Part shown: positions 1 to 6,804 of the stretch, piece by piece
How the letters are laid out: each line of letters begins with the position of its first letter
Numbering within the stretch: position 1 is the stretch's first letter
Assembly: GCA_045594445.1 (NCBI GenBank)
Contig: JAZNYL010000110.1
Location: 1-10,089, forward strand
Direction: 5' to 3'
Origin: SVQP01 sp045594445
GTDB lineage: Bacteria; Bacillota; Clostridia; Oscillospirales; CAG-272
DNA: 10,089 bases
The notes under the pieces: model-generated
Told to the model about the DNA's origin: nothing
Database searches by the model: none
Seen by the model: only the letters and a program-made list of their open reading frames with translations
Position numbers and translations under genes: made by a program

Positions 1-90
1 TGTCGGGCGCGACGAAAAAGTTTCACCACTTGAAAAACTCTCTCACGAAAGTTTTGACCACCCTATCCAAACGGACCACTCTCACAGGAT

Positions 91-347
91 GAAAGTTTTT
101 GCGTCGCCTTTTTCAAAAAGCGACCGGGGTGTGGGGCAGCGCCCCACAAGACGCGGTTTTTGGTTCTTTTTGCAGCTCCTTGCTCAAAAAGAACGGAGAG
201 AATTTTCTCAATGTCACATCTCCTAATTCATTCCGTACTTTTTCTTGGCTATGTAGCCGCAAGAAAAAGTACCAAAAAGAACGGCGATAAACGGGGCGTT
301 GCCCCGAACCCCAGTCGCTTTTTGAAAAAAGCGACGCAAAAACTTTC
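91..347. repeat. Multi-hairpin inverted-repeat element, copy 1
   Basis: Two 55-bp arms (91-145 and 293-347) are inverted copies of each other, with 50 of 55 positions matching. Each arm holds a GTCGC/GCGAC hairpin with a T-run/A-run inner stem (103-124), then a GGGGC/GCCCC hairpin (131-147 on the left, 293-305 on the right). Between the arms are a 10-bp stem, GTTCTTTTTG at 163-172 pairing with 185-194, and a 13-bp stem, 235-247 pairing with 260-272. Positions 162-236 match, in reverse complement, 3734-3808 of the second copy at 71 of 75 positions. The sequence from about 41 to 90 also resembles the left flank of copy 2, so the element may begin further left. Apart from the terminator at 369-399, the gap 1-412 holds no credible gene: its short open frames lie in the repeat. 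The element sits just beyond the EF-G terminator. Its function is unknown; it could be a MITE-like or REP-like element. Confidence 0.85.
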
Positions 348-368
348 GTGATAAAGATGGGTAGACGC

Positions 369-399
369 AAAAAGGGCTGTCGCTTTTGCGACAGCCCTT
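369..399 (-). terminator. Rho-independent terminator of the EF-G gene
   Basis: A perfect 12-bp stem (372-383 with 388-399) encloses a 4-base loop. Read on the minus strand it ends in a run of five T (complement of 369-373). It starts 13 bases after the EF-G stop codon and is oriented to end that transcript. It separates the EF-G gene from the repeat element further left. Confidence 0.92.
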
Positions 400-412
400 G
401 AAAGCGATTTTA

Positions 413-2467
413 TTATTCAGCCTTCTTGTTCTCTTCGATAACCTTCTGAGCGATATTCGCGGGTACTACGTCGTAACCGGTCACTTCATACTCGAAGGAT
501 GCTCTACCCTGGCTCATTGCACGCAGGTCGATGGGGTAGGTCACAAGCTCGGACTTGGGAGCAACTGCCTCAACAACCGTGTAACCGGGCTTGCCCTCTG
601 CAGGGTTCATACCCATTACGTTACCGCGGCGCTTGGGAATATCACTCATGATATCACCAACCAAGCCGTCCGGAACCGTGATGAACAGGCTTCCAACAGG
701 CTCAAGCAGTACGGGAGCGGACAGCTCAAGGCACTTCTTGTATGCCAGGTTAGCAGCGGTACGGAAGGAAAGTTCATCCGAGTCAACTGCGTGGTAAGAG
801 CCGTCGTACAGCTCTGCCATCAGGTTAACCATGGGATAACCTGCAATACCCTTTGCCATTGCATCCTGCAGGCCCTTTTCAACTGCGGGAATGAAGTTCT
901 TGGGAACCGAACCGCCAACGGTTGCATCGATAAAGGTCAGACCTTCCTCTTCGCCGGGAGCGAATCTTACCTTAACGTGACCGTACTGACCGGAACCACC
1001 GTTCTGCTTCTTGTGCTTGCCTTCAACGTCGCACTTTTTGGTGATCTTTTCGCGGTAAGCGATCTTGGGAGTATCCAGCTTGATCTGTACGCCGAACTTG
1101 CCCTTCATCTTGGCAGCCAGAACGCTCAGGTGCATATCACCCAGACCGTAGATCAGCATCTGCTTGGTCTCGGGGTTGTTTTCATACTTCAGAGTAAGGT
1201 CTTCCTCGGTCATTCTTGCAATAGCCTGGGAGATCTTGCTCTCGTCCTTAGCGGTTGCGGGCATCATAGCCTGGCACATGTAAGGATTGGGGTACTTGGT
1301 AGCAGCGTAAGCCTTGCCACCTGCAGTCAGAGTGTCGTTGGTGTTGGTGTCGGACAGCTTTGCAACCATACCGATATCACCGCAAGCCAGCTCTTCAACC
1401 TCGGTCTGCTTGTTGCCCTTCATAATATAAATGTGAGCCATCTTTTCCTGTGCGTCGCTGGAGAGGTTGGTAAGCACCATATCTCTCTTAACGGTACCGT
1501 TCATAACCTTGAACAGAGACATCTTGCCAAGGAACGGGTCAGCGATGGTCTTGAATACGAACAGAGAGGTCTCGCCGTCAACCTTGATCTCCGCATCGGA
1601 GCCGTCAGCCAGCTTTTCAACCTTCTTAGCGGTATGTCTGGGGAAGGATTCCACGATCGCGTCCATCACAGCAACAACGCCCCAAAGTCTGGTAGCAGCG
1701 CCGCAGAATACGGGAGTGATGGTGCCGTCGATGATGCCCTGGTGCATAGCTTCCATGGACTCTTCCTTGGTGAACTCTTCACCGTCGAAGAACTTCATCA
1801 TCAGATCGTCGGAGGTGCCTGCCAGCGCTTCCTTGAGAACTTCCTGGTATCTCTCTGCATTTGCTTCCAGCTCAGCAGTCATAGCGGTCTCGGTTCTCTT
1901 GCCGCTGTCGTCGTAAACGTAAGCCTTCATGTCGATCAGGTCGATCATGGTGATATCCTTGCCGTTCTTACCAACGGGAATGAATACGGGGCACAGAGAG
2001 TTGCCGAACTTTTCGTGCAGCTGTGCAAAGGTCTTATTGAAGTGAGCGTCCAGATCGTCGCACTTATTGATAAAGAATGCCTTCGGAATACCCATAGCAC
2101 AAGCCTTATCCCATGCAAGCTCGGTACCAACCTCCAGACCTGCCTTACCGTCAACCATGATGATGGCACTGTCGGCAACACGAACTGCCTGGTTTACTTC
2201 GCCCTCGAAGTCCAGATAGCCGGGAGCGTCGATAACGTTGATCTTAATATCCTTCCAGAAAACGTGAGCGAGAGATGCGGACAGAGAGAAGCCTCTTGCC
2301 TTTTCTTCTGCGTCAAAGTCGCAAACGGTGTTGCCGTCGGTGGTCTTACCCATACGGTCAATGCCGCCGGAGACGTAAAGCATGGACTCTGCAAGAGAGG
2401 TCTTGCCCGAGCCGCCGTGACCCATCAGAGCAACGTTTCTGATCTGCTTGGTGTTAAAAGTAGCCAT
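413..2467 (-). CDS. fusA: Elongation factor G-like translational GTPase (divergent EF-G paralogue)
   Basis: A 684-residue protein with the whole EF-G domain order: GTPase domain (about 1-280), domain II (about 295-385), domain III (about 395-470), domain IV (about 475-590) and domain V (about 590-684). It should act on the ribosome in translocation or a related step. The P-loop is G16-HGGS-GKT23, NKCD at 134-137 is the guanine-specificity motif, and CGAA at 255-258 is G5-like. Domain IV keeps GGSGQYGH (490-497) and the tip histidine H559 in YHAVDSDE. The usual AHIDAGKT is GHGGSGKT, RGITI of switch I is RGFSL, and DTPGH is DAPGY, so Tyr84 replaces the histidine that promotes GTP hydrolysis. 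This points to a paralogue rather than the housekeeping EF-G of the str operon, and no rpsL or rpsG is nearby. The ATG follows AAGGAA at 2475-2480 with good spacing. The gene is monocistronic, with its own promoter and terminator. The family call is firm; the exact role is open. Confidence 0.93.
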   Translation of the reverse strand: MATFNTKQIRNVALMGHGGSGKTSLAESMLYVSGGIDRMGKTTDGNTVCDFDAEEKARGFSLSASLAHVFWKDIKINVIDAPGYLDFEGEVNQAVRVADSAIIMVDGKAGLEVGTELAWDKACAMGIPKAFFINKCDDLDAHFNKTFAQLHEKFGNSLCPVFIPVGKNGKDITMIDLIDMKAYVYDDSGKRTETAMTAELEANAERYQEVLKEALAGTSDDLMMKFFDGEEFTKEESMEAMHQGIIDGTITPVFCGAATRLWGVVAVMDAIVESFPRHTAKKVEKLADGSDAEIKVDGETSLFVFKTIADPFLGKMSLFKVMNGTVKRDMVLTNLSSDAQEKMAHIYIMKGNKQTEVEELACGDIGMVAKLSDTNTNDTLTAGGKAYAATKYPNPYMCQAMMPATAKDESKISQAIARMTEEDLTLKYENNPETKQMLIYGLGDMHLSVLAAKMKGKFGVQIKLDTPKIAYREKITKKCDVEGKHKKQNGGSGQYGHVKVRFAPGEEEGLTFIDATVGGSVPKNFIPAVEKGLQDAMAKGIAGYPMVNLMAELYDGSYHAVDSDELSFRTAANLAYKKCLELSAPVLLEPVGSLFITVPDGLVGDIMSDIPKRRGNVMGMNPAEGKPGYTVVEAVAPKSELVTYPIDLRAMSQGRASFEYEVTGYDVVPANIAQKVIEENKKAE

Positions 2468-2577
2468 AGTTGTGTTCCTTGTTTCCCAATCATTCCCCGA
2501 CGATTGCCGAGGTAGGGACCTTTCTTTAGAAATTTATTGCAAAACGAAATTGTTTTTCATGTGCAAATATGCGTAAA

Positions 2578-2626
2578 ATTATACAGCATACTATTTTATT
2601 ATACAGCACCGTATTTGATTTTTCAA
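2578..2626 (-). promoter_or_regulatory. Sigma-A promoter of the EF-G gene, with a duplicated -10 box
   Basis: On the minus strand TTGAAA (complement of 2621-2626) is followed after exactly 17 bases by TATAAT (complement of 2598-2603). The 10-base string GCTGTATAAT recurs 20 bp downstream, with its TATAAT at 2578-2583, but that second box lacks a good -35. Transcription should start near 2590, giving an untranslated leader of about 120 bases. The surrounding gap (2468-2741) is very AT-rich and holds no gene. Confidence 0.8.
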
Positions 2627-2704
2627 GATGCCCCGTTGATTTTTTTGCAAAGAGGACGTAAAAATTATTGATTTGTTTTTGTTTGTTTTGCACAATTTTT
2701 ATGC

Positions 2705-2738
2705 AAAAAAGAGCCGAACTCAAACAGTTCGGCTCTTT
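2705..2738 (-). terminator. Rho-independent terminator after tatD
   Basis: A perfect 10-bp stem (2711-2720 with 2726-2735), extended by A/T pairs, closes a 5-base loop. On the minus strand it ends in a run of six T (complement of 2705-2710). It lies 3 bases beyond the tatD stop codon and would end the nagA-metG-tatD gene run. On the plus strand the T-run is only three long, so it serves the minus strand. Confidence 0.93.
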
Positions 2739-2741
2739 CAG

Positions 2742-3545
2742 TTATTGGATATTGAACAGTGTTCTGACGTTATGCTCGGTCACTGCCGCAAGCTGCTCAA
2801 TTGCAACACCGTGCAGCTCGGCTTGCATTTCGGCAATCAGATTCAGCCTTCCGGAATGATTGATCTTTCCGCGATGGGGGTGCGGAGTCAGGTAGGGGCA
2901 ATCGGTTTCCAGCAGCAGTCGTTCAAGCGGAACGACTGACGCGGCGCGTCTGACCTTTTCGGCGTTTTTATAGGTAACAGGCCCGCCGAACGAGAGATAC
3001 CAGCCCAGCTTCAGAAACTCCTTGGCCATCTCGTCGCTGCCCGAATAGCAATGGAACACACCGCGCATGCCCGGGTACTGCTTGACCATTTCCAAGGAAT
3101 CCGCGTGTGCCTCGCGGTCGTGAATGATGACGGGCAAATCAAGCTCGCGCGCCATATCCAGCTGACGGGCAAAATATTCGGATTGGATGGTTTTATCCGC
3201 AGGCGGCCAGTAATAATCGTAGCCGATCTCACCGATGGCGACGATCTTATCGCGGCGGCGGCTTTCGGGATCGCGGACGAGATTGTAGAGCTCTTCCAGA
3301 ACCTCGTCGGGCGTGCGCTCCAGATGCTGGCAGTCGTGTGGGTGAATACCGACCGCGCACCACATAAAGTCGTAGAGAGCGGTTTGCTCGATGCAGCGGC
3401 GATTGGTATCGGGATTAGTGCCGACGTTGACCACACCGCTGACCGAATCGGTAAATTCGGGCGAGGTCAGAAGTGCGTGTGCACCACCTTCAAGCTGATT
3501 GAATTTTTGTTCAAAATAATGTGCGTGGGAATCGAAAAATTTCAT
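2742..3545 (-). CDS. tatD: TatD-family metal-dependent hydrolase (putative DNase)
   Basis: A 267-residue TIM-barrel hydrolase of the amidohydrolase-like TatD family, whose studied members are metal-dependent 3'-5' exonucleases acting on DNA or RNA in the cytoplasm. The family's metal ligands are all visible: H7 and H9 in FDSHAH, E106 in GEIGYDYY, H142 in IIHDREAH, H165 in VFHCYSG and D215 in LETDCPYL. PHPHRGK at 221-227 is also typical. The open frame extends 20 codons upstream to 3605, but those codons come from the flanking repeat. The start at 3545 has AAAGGA 5 bases upstream and opens straight into the conserved MKFFDSHAH, so it is preferred. Length is normal for the family. It lies downstream of metG, as its relatives do in many Bacillota, but 422 bp of mostly repeat DNA separates the two here. 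The exact substrate is not predictable. Confidence 0.94.
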   Translation of the reverse strand: MKFFDSHAHYFEQKFNQLEGGAHALLTSPEFTDSVSGVVNVGTNPDTNRRCIEQTALYDFMWCAVGIHPHDCQHLERTPDEVLEELYNLVRDPESRRRDKIVAIGEIGYDYYWPPADKTIQSEYFARQLDMARELDLPVIIHDREAHADSLEMVKQYPGMRGVFHCYSGSDEMAKEFLKLGWYLSFGGPVTYKNAEKVRRAASVVPLERLLLETDCPYLTPHPHRGKINHSGRLNLIAEMQAELHGVAIEQLAAVTEHNVRTLFNIQ

Positions 3546-3550
3546 AAGTT

Positions 3551-3556
3551 TCCTTT
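3551..3556 (-). promoter_or_regulatory. Ribosome binding site fixing the tatD start
   Basis: The minus strand reads AAAGGA (complement of 3551-3556), 5 bases before the ATG at 3545. It supports the 267-residue form over a start 20 codons upstream. Confidence 0.75.
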
Positions 3557-3569
3557 CAACATGGGGTAT

Positions 3570-3900
3570 TCTCGGATAAAAGTTTTCGCGTCGACCTTCA
3601 CCCAAGCGGCCAAGTTCTCTCGGATGAAAGTTTTTGCGTCGCTTTTTTCAAAAGGCGACCGGGGTTCGGGGCAGAGCCCCGTGATACGGCATTTCTTTGG
3701 TTCTTTCTTTGTGCCTACTTGCTCAAAGAAAGAACGGAATGAATTAAGACATGTAACATTGAGAAAAATCTCTCCGTTCTTTTTGAGCAAGGAGCTGCAA
3801 AAAGAACCAAAAACAGCATGGATAAGTTTCGCGTCTGCGGGCGCGACGAGGGCGCTGCCCTCGACCCGCAAACTTTTGAAAAAGTTTGATCAAAACTTTC
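3570..3900. repeat. Multi-hairpin inverted-repeat element, copy 2
   Basis: The left arm at 3626-3680 matches the left arm of copy 1 at 50 of 55 positions and its inverted right arm at 51 of 55. A 24-base unit at 3570-3593 recurs at 3618-3641 with two mismatches, 48 bp apart. The core carries a perfect 12-bp stem (3700-3711 with 3724-3735) and the 10-bp stem 3776-3785 with 3798-3807. The latter hairpin, loop included, is identical over 32 bases to the reverse complement of 163-194. The right arm differs in sequence but keeps the plan: CGAGGGC/GCCCTCG at 3847-3863, then a CAAAC/GTTTG stem with T-run/A-run at 3869-3888, ending in the same CTTTC edge at 3896-3900. The gap 3546-3967 contains this element, a metG-proximal hairpin and no gene I can support. 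The core is inverted relative to copy 1. Confidence 0.85.
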
Positions 3901-3928
3901 AACCTGTTTTACTTGTCCGTATGATGAT

Positions 3929-3956
3929 CGGGGCTGACGCGTCTGCGGCAGCCCCG
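3929..3956 (-). other. Terminator-like hairpin after metG, without a T-run
   Basis: An 8-bp GC-rich stem (3929-3936 with 3949-3956) has a short inner CGC/GCG stem. It starts 11 bases past the metG stop codon. On the minus strand the sequence after the stem is ATCATCAT rather than a T-run, so it is at best a weak or lost terminator, or a hairpin that shields the metG 3' end. Read-through into tatD is therefore possible. Confidence 0.5.
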
Positions 3957-3967
3957 TTTGCAATCTC

Positions 3968-5938
3968 TTATCTGATGCGTTCGCCAAGAGGCGTGTCTTC
4001 CGCCAGGAAGACCACGCGGACGGTCTCCTCGCCGCTTGCCAGGATCATACCGTTGGACTCAATGCCGCAAAGTGTTGCGGGCTTGAGGTTTGCCACCAGA
4101 ATGATCTTCTTGCCGATCAGAGCGTCCGGCTCGTACCACTTGGCAATGCCCGAAACCACCTGTCTCTGCTCATATCCCAGATCCACGGTCAGCTTGAGAA
4201 GCTTCTTTGCCTTGGGCACCTTCTCGCAGCTCAGAATCTGTGCCGAGCGCAGCTCCACGTTCATAAACGCGTCAATGCCGATCAACGCGCATCCCTCGGG
4301 CTTTTCCACGGCAGGTGCGGGAGCGTTCTTGGCAGCCTCTGCCTCCTGCTCCTTTGCGATCTCCTCCAGCTTCTTTGCCTCATCCACTCTTGCAAACAGT
4401 ACCTTGGAATCAGCTACTTCACTACCGGCAACAATGCCGCAGAACTTATCTGCCGCACCGATGGTCTCAAAGCTGCGAGCCTGTGCGTTCAGCATGCCGA
4501 GCACCTCATTTGCAGTACCGGGCAGCAGAGGCAGCAGCATGACGGCGCCCCAACGGATGGCCTCAAGCAGGTTATACATCACCGTGCCCAGTCTTTCTTT
4601 GTTGGCCTCGTCCTTTGCCAGCGTCCAGGGAGTGGTCTCGTCAATATACTTATTTGCTCTGCCGAACAGTTCAAATACGGCTGCAACAGCGTCTGCAATA
4701 TGGTAAGAATCCATGCAGGAAATGTATTCATCGTAGCATTTCACGCAGGTATTGATCAGATCGTTGTCAATTCCGTTATACTCTGCGGGTGCGATCACCT
4801 GCTTTGCGAAGTACTTCTTCTGCATGTCAAGCGTACGCTTAACAAGGTTACCGAGATTGTTGACAAGGTCAATGTTAAATCTCTTGATCACGTTGTCGTA
4901 AGTGATGGTACCGTCAGCATTGAAGGGCATTTCGGCCAGCGCATAATGACGCACACCGTCCACGCCGAAGTGCTCGGCCAGCTTGTCGGCATAGATCACG
5001 TTGCCGCGCGACTTGGACATTTTTTCAATGCCCGCGATAAACCAAGGATGTGCAAACACCTGCTTGGGCAGAGGCAGATCCAGAGCCATCAGGAAGATCG
5101 GCCAATAAATGGTATGGAAACGCAGAATATCCTTACCGATCATGTGCACGTCACAGGGCCAGAGCTTTTTGAACTGCTCGCTCTGCTCCTCAAAGGACTT
5201 ATCGGGATCGTAGCCGATGGCGGTGATATAGTTGGTCAGCGCATCCAGCCAAACGTAGATCACGTGCTTGGGGTCAAAGGTGGGAACACCCCAGGTAAAC
5301 GAGGTGCGTGAAACGCACAGATCCTGCAGGCCGCCTTCAACCTTAAGGAAGTTATTGACCATTTCCTTCTTTCTGGACTCAGGCCAGATAAACTCGGGGT
5401 TGTCCTCGATATGCTTGATCAGACGGTCAGCGTACTTGCTCATTTTGAAGAAGTAAGCCTCCTCGGTTGCCTTAACCAGCTCTCTGCCGCACTCGGGGCA
5501 CTTGCCGTCGGTAACCTGCGAGTCGGTATAGAAAGACTCGTCGGGCGTGCAGTACCAACCCTCGTAGTAGCCCTTATAGATATCGCCCTGATCGTAGAAG
5601 CGCTTGAAGATCTTGGTAACCGCTGCTACGTGATAATCGTCGGTGGTACGAATAAAGTGGTCATAACTTGCGCCCATGCCGTCAAAAATGGCCTTGATCT
5701 CACCTGCTACGCCGTCCACGTATTTCTGAGGAGTGATGCCTGCCTCCTTTGCGCAGTTTTCGATCTTCTGACCGTGCTCGTCGGTACCTGTGCAGAAGAA
5801 AACATCGTATCCGCGCTCGCGCTTGTAGCGTGCGACAGCGTCGGTCATAATGATCTCATAGGTGTTACCGAAGTGCGGCTTTTTGGACGCGTACGCAATC
5901 GCGGTCGTGATATAAAACTTGGGTTTCTGTTGATTCAT
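3968..5938 (-). CDS. metG: Methionine--tRNA ligase (methionyl-tRNA synthetase)
   Basis: A 656-residue class I aminoacyl-tRNA synthetase that charges tRNA-Met with methionine using ATP, supplying both initiator and elongator tRNAs. The HIGH-type motif is H22FGN and the KMSKS loop is at 306-310, in the context GIEKMSKSRGN. The zinc-knuckle insertion keeps C130, C147 and C150, with Asp133 where a fourth ligand might be expected. The anticodon-binding helical domain covers about 350-515. A charged, Ala/Glu/Lys-rich linker (about 520-547) leads to an EMAP-II-like tRNA-binding domain (about 552-656) containing VELRSAQI and QVVSGIAKWY. Length and domain plan fit the Bacillus/Thermus-type enzyme with the C-terminal dimerisation and tRNA-binding domain. 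AGAGGAA upstream of the ATG at 5938 supports the start. It begins 35 bp after the membrane-protein gene and probably shares the nagA promoter, since no separate promoter was seen. Confidence 0.97.
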   Translation of the reverse strand: MNQQKPKFYITTAIAYASKKPHFGNTYEIIMTDAVARYKRERGYDVFFCTGTDEHGQKIENCAKEAGITPQKYVDGVAGEIKAIFDGMGASYDHFIRTTDDYHVAAVTKIFKRFYDQGDIYKGYYEGWYCTPDESFYTDSQVTDGKCPECGRELVKATEEAYFFKMSKYADRLIKHIEDNPEFIWPESRKKEMVNNFLKVEGGLQDLCVSRTSFTWGVPTFDPKHVIYVWLDALTNYITAIGYDPDKSFEEQSEQFKKLWPCDVHMIGKDILRFHTIYWPIFLMALDLPLPKQVFAHPWFIAGIEKMSKSRGNVIYADKLAEHFGVDGVRHYALAEMPFNADGTITYDNVIKRFNIDLVNNLGNLVKRTLDMQKKYFAKQVIAPAEYNGIDNDLINTCVKCYDEYISCMDSYHIADAVAAVFELFGRANKYIDETTPWTLAKDEANKERLGTVMYNLLEAIRWGAVMLLPLLPGTANEVLGMLNAQARSFETIGAADKFCGIVAGSEVADSKVLFARVDEAKKLEEIAKEQEAEAAKNAPAPAVEKPEGCALIGIDAFMNVELRSAQILSCEKVPKAKKLLKLTVDLGYEQRQVVSGIAKWYEPDALIGKKIILVANLKPATLCGIESNGMILASGEETVRVVFLAEDTPLGERIR

Positions 5939-5973
5939 GTCAGTATTCCTCTTGTTAATTTATGGTTTATTTT

Positions 5974-6804
5974 TTAATTATCGTTTTGATTATTCTGTGG
6001 TTTCAAAGCGTCACAGAGCATTTGATTACACAATAACAGGTACGGAACGGTATCCACCACCGCGCTGACAAGCACTGTGGCAACAGCCAGTATCGCCCAG
6101 CCGAGAAAGCCGAGGTGGTATCCGAGCAGCGCACCGCCTCTGCCGCAGCAGATCTCTTTTTTCTGTGCTTTGATCTCTTTTCGGGAGAGTCCGCGCATGA
6201 TCAGCACACCCGCAACGAAGGCTCCGCGAAACAGGAATAATATCAAAAAGCAGAGTGCGATTCCGGCCAGAATGATGCCCAAAAAGGCAAAATCAGCCAA
6301 GACATATATTGCGGTTTGATCAGCGATCAGTTGGCCAACCGAGGAAGCCAAAGCCAGGCTTGCGATCAAAATCGAGGCAAGTGAAAAAATCGGAAAACCG
6401 AGAGAACGAAGTCCGGCTCGCATGCAACGCACGTACTGCCCGAAAGACCCGAACGCATAGAACAGTTCCCTGCCCTCTGTGCGCTGCCCCTCGTAAATAC
6501 GCTGAGAGAGGTGTATCACGCCGCCGCTCATGGGCACAAGCAGCAAAAGTGCAAGCACCAACATCAGCGCGTAAGACGCGATCAGCAGCACGGTTGCAAG
6601 CATGCTCGGTTGCTCGGTAAACACCGAGTCATCCGCCGCATACACAAGCGCACCGCCCAGCATATAGATAAATCCCGCAGTCGCCAGCCAAAGGACAACG
6701 GCAAAAATCAGCCACAAGCGATTGTTTCCCATATCCAGCAGGGCTCTTGCCCGCCTTTTGCAATCCTTGATCTGCTGTGAAACACTTTGATTTTCCAAAC
6801 TCAC
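5974..6804 (-). CDS. Multi-pass membrane protein of unknown function
   Basis: I do not recognise this protein. With the GTG start at 6804 it is 276 residues. A charged, amphipathic N-terminus (about 10-28, KDCKRRARALL) precedes strongly hydrophobic segments at about 30-56, 68-92, 134-160, 166-203 (long, perhaps two helices) and 225-258, so five or six membrane passes. A basic loop at 204-218 (RGLSRKEIKAQKK) and two Cys-rich spots (219-220 and 259-264) stand out, and the C-terminus is Asn/Gln-rich and polar. The frame can be read from a TTG at 6840, but GGAGG at 6812-6816 sits 7 bases before the GTG at 6804. That GTG overlaps the nagA stop as GTGA, a translational-coupling arrangement. The N-terminal pattern loosely recalls DUF975-like membrane proteins, but this is only a guess. 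It lies between nagA and metG, probably in one transcript. Confidence 0.85.
   Translation of the reverse strand: MSLENQSVSQQIKDCKRRARALLDMGNNRLWLIFAVVLWLATAGFIYMLGGALVYAADDSVFTEQPSMLATVLLIASYALMLVLALLLLVPMSGGVIHLSQRIYEGQRTEGRELFYAFGSFGQYVRCMRAGLRSLGFPIFSLASILIASLALASSVGQLIADQTAIYVLADFAFLGIILAGIALCFLILFLFRGAFVAGVLIMRGLSRKEIKAQKKEICCGRGGALLGYHLGFLGWAILAVATVLVSAVVDTVPYLLLCNQMLCDALKPQNNQNDN

Noticed and set aside
99..290. A short protein sharing a peptide (FGSFCSSLLKKNGE) with a minus-strand frame at 3542-3871
   Set aside because: The shared peptide results from both frames crossing the same DNA repeat core in opposite orientation. There is no ribosome site, and the rest of the frames differ. 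A real small repeat-encoded peptide cannot be fully excluded, but nothing supports one.
91..347. CRISPR array or tRNA-like cluster
   Set aside because: There are no regularly spaced identical repeats and no cloverleaf. The structure is an inverted repeat with nested hairpins.
386..2515. A 709-codon open frame antisense to the EF-G gene
   Set aside because: It mirrors the EF-G gene almost exactly, encodes no recognisable domain, and is explained by the codon bias of the real gene on the other strand.
3929..3956. A full rho-independent terminator for metG
   Set aside because: The stem is good, but the minus strand lacks a T-run after it, so it was kept only as a terminator-like hairpin.
3051..4706. 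A 551-codon plus-strand frame across tatD, the repeat and the end of metG
   Set aside because: It crosses two well-supported minus-strand genes and a repeat, has no recognisable domain, and its composition follows the antisense of those genes.
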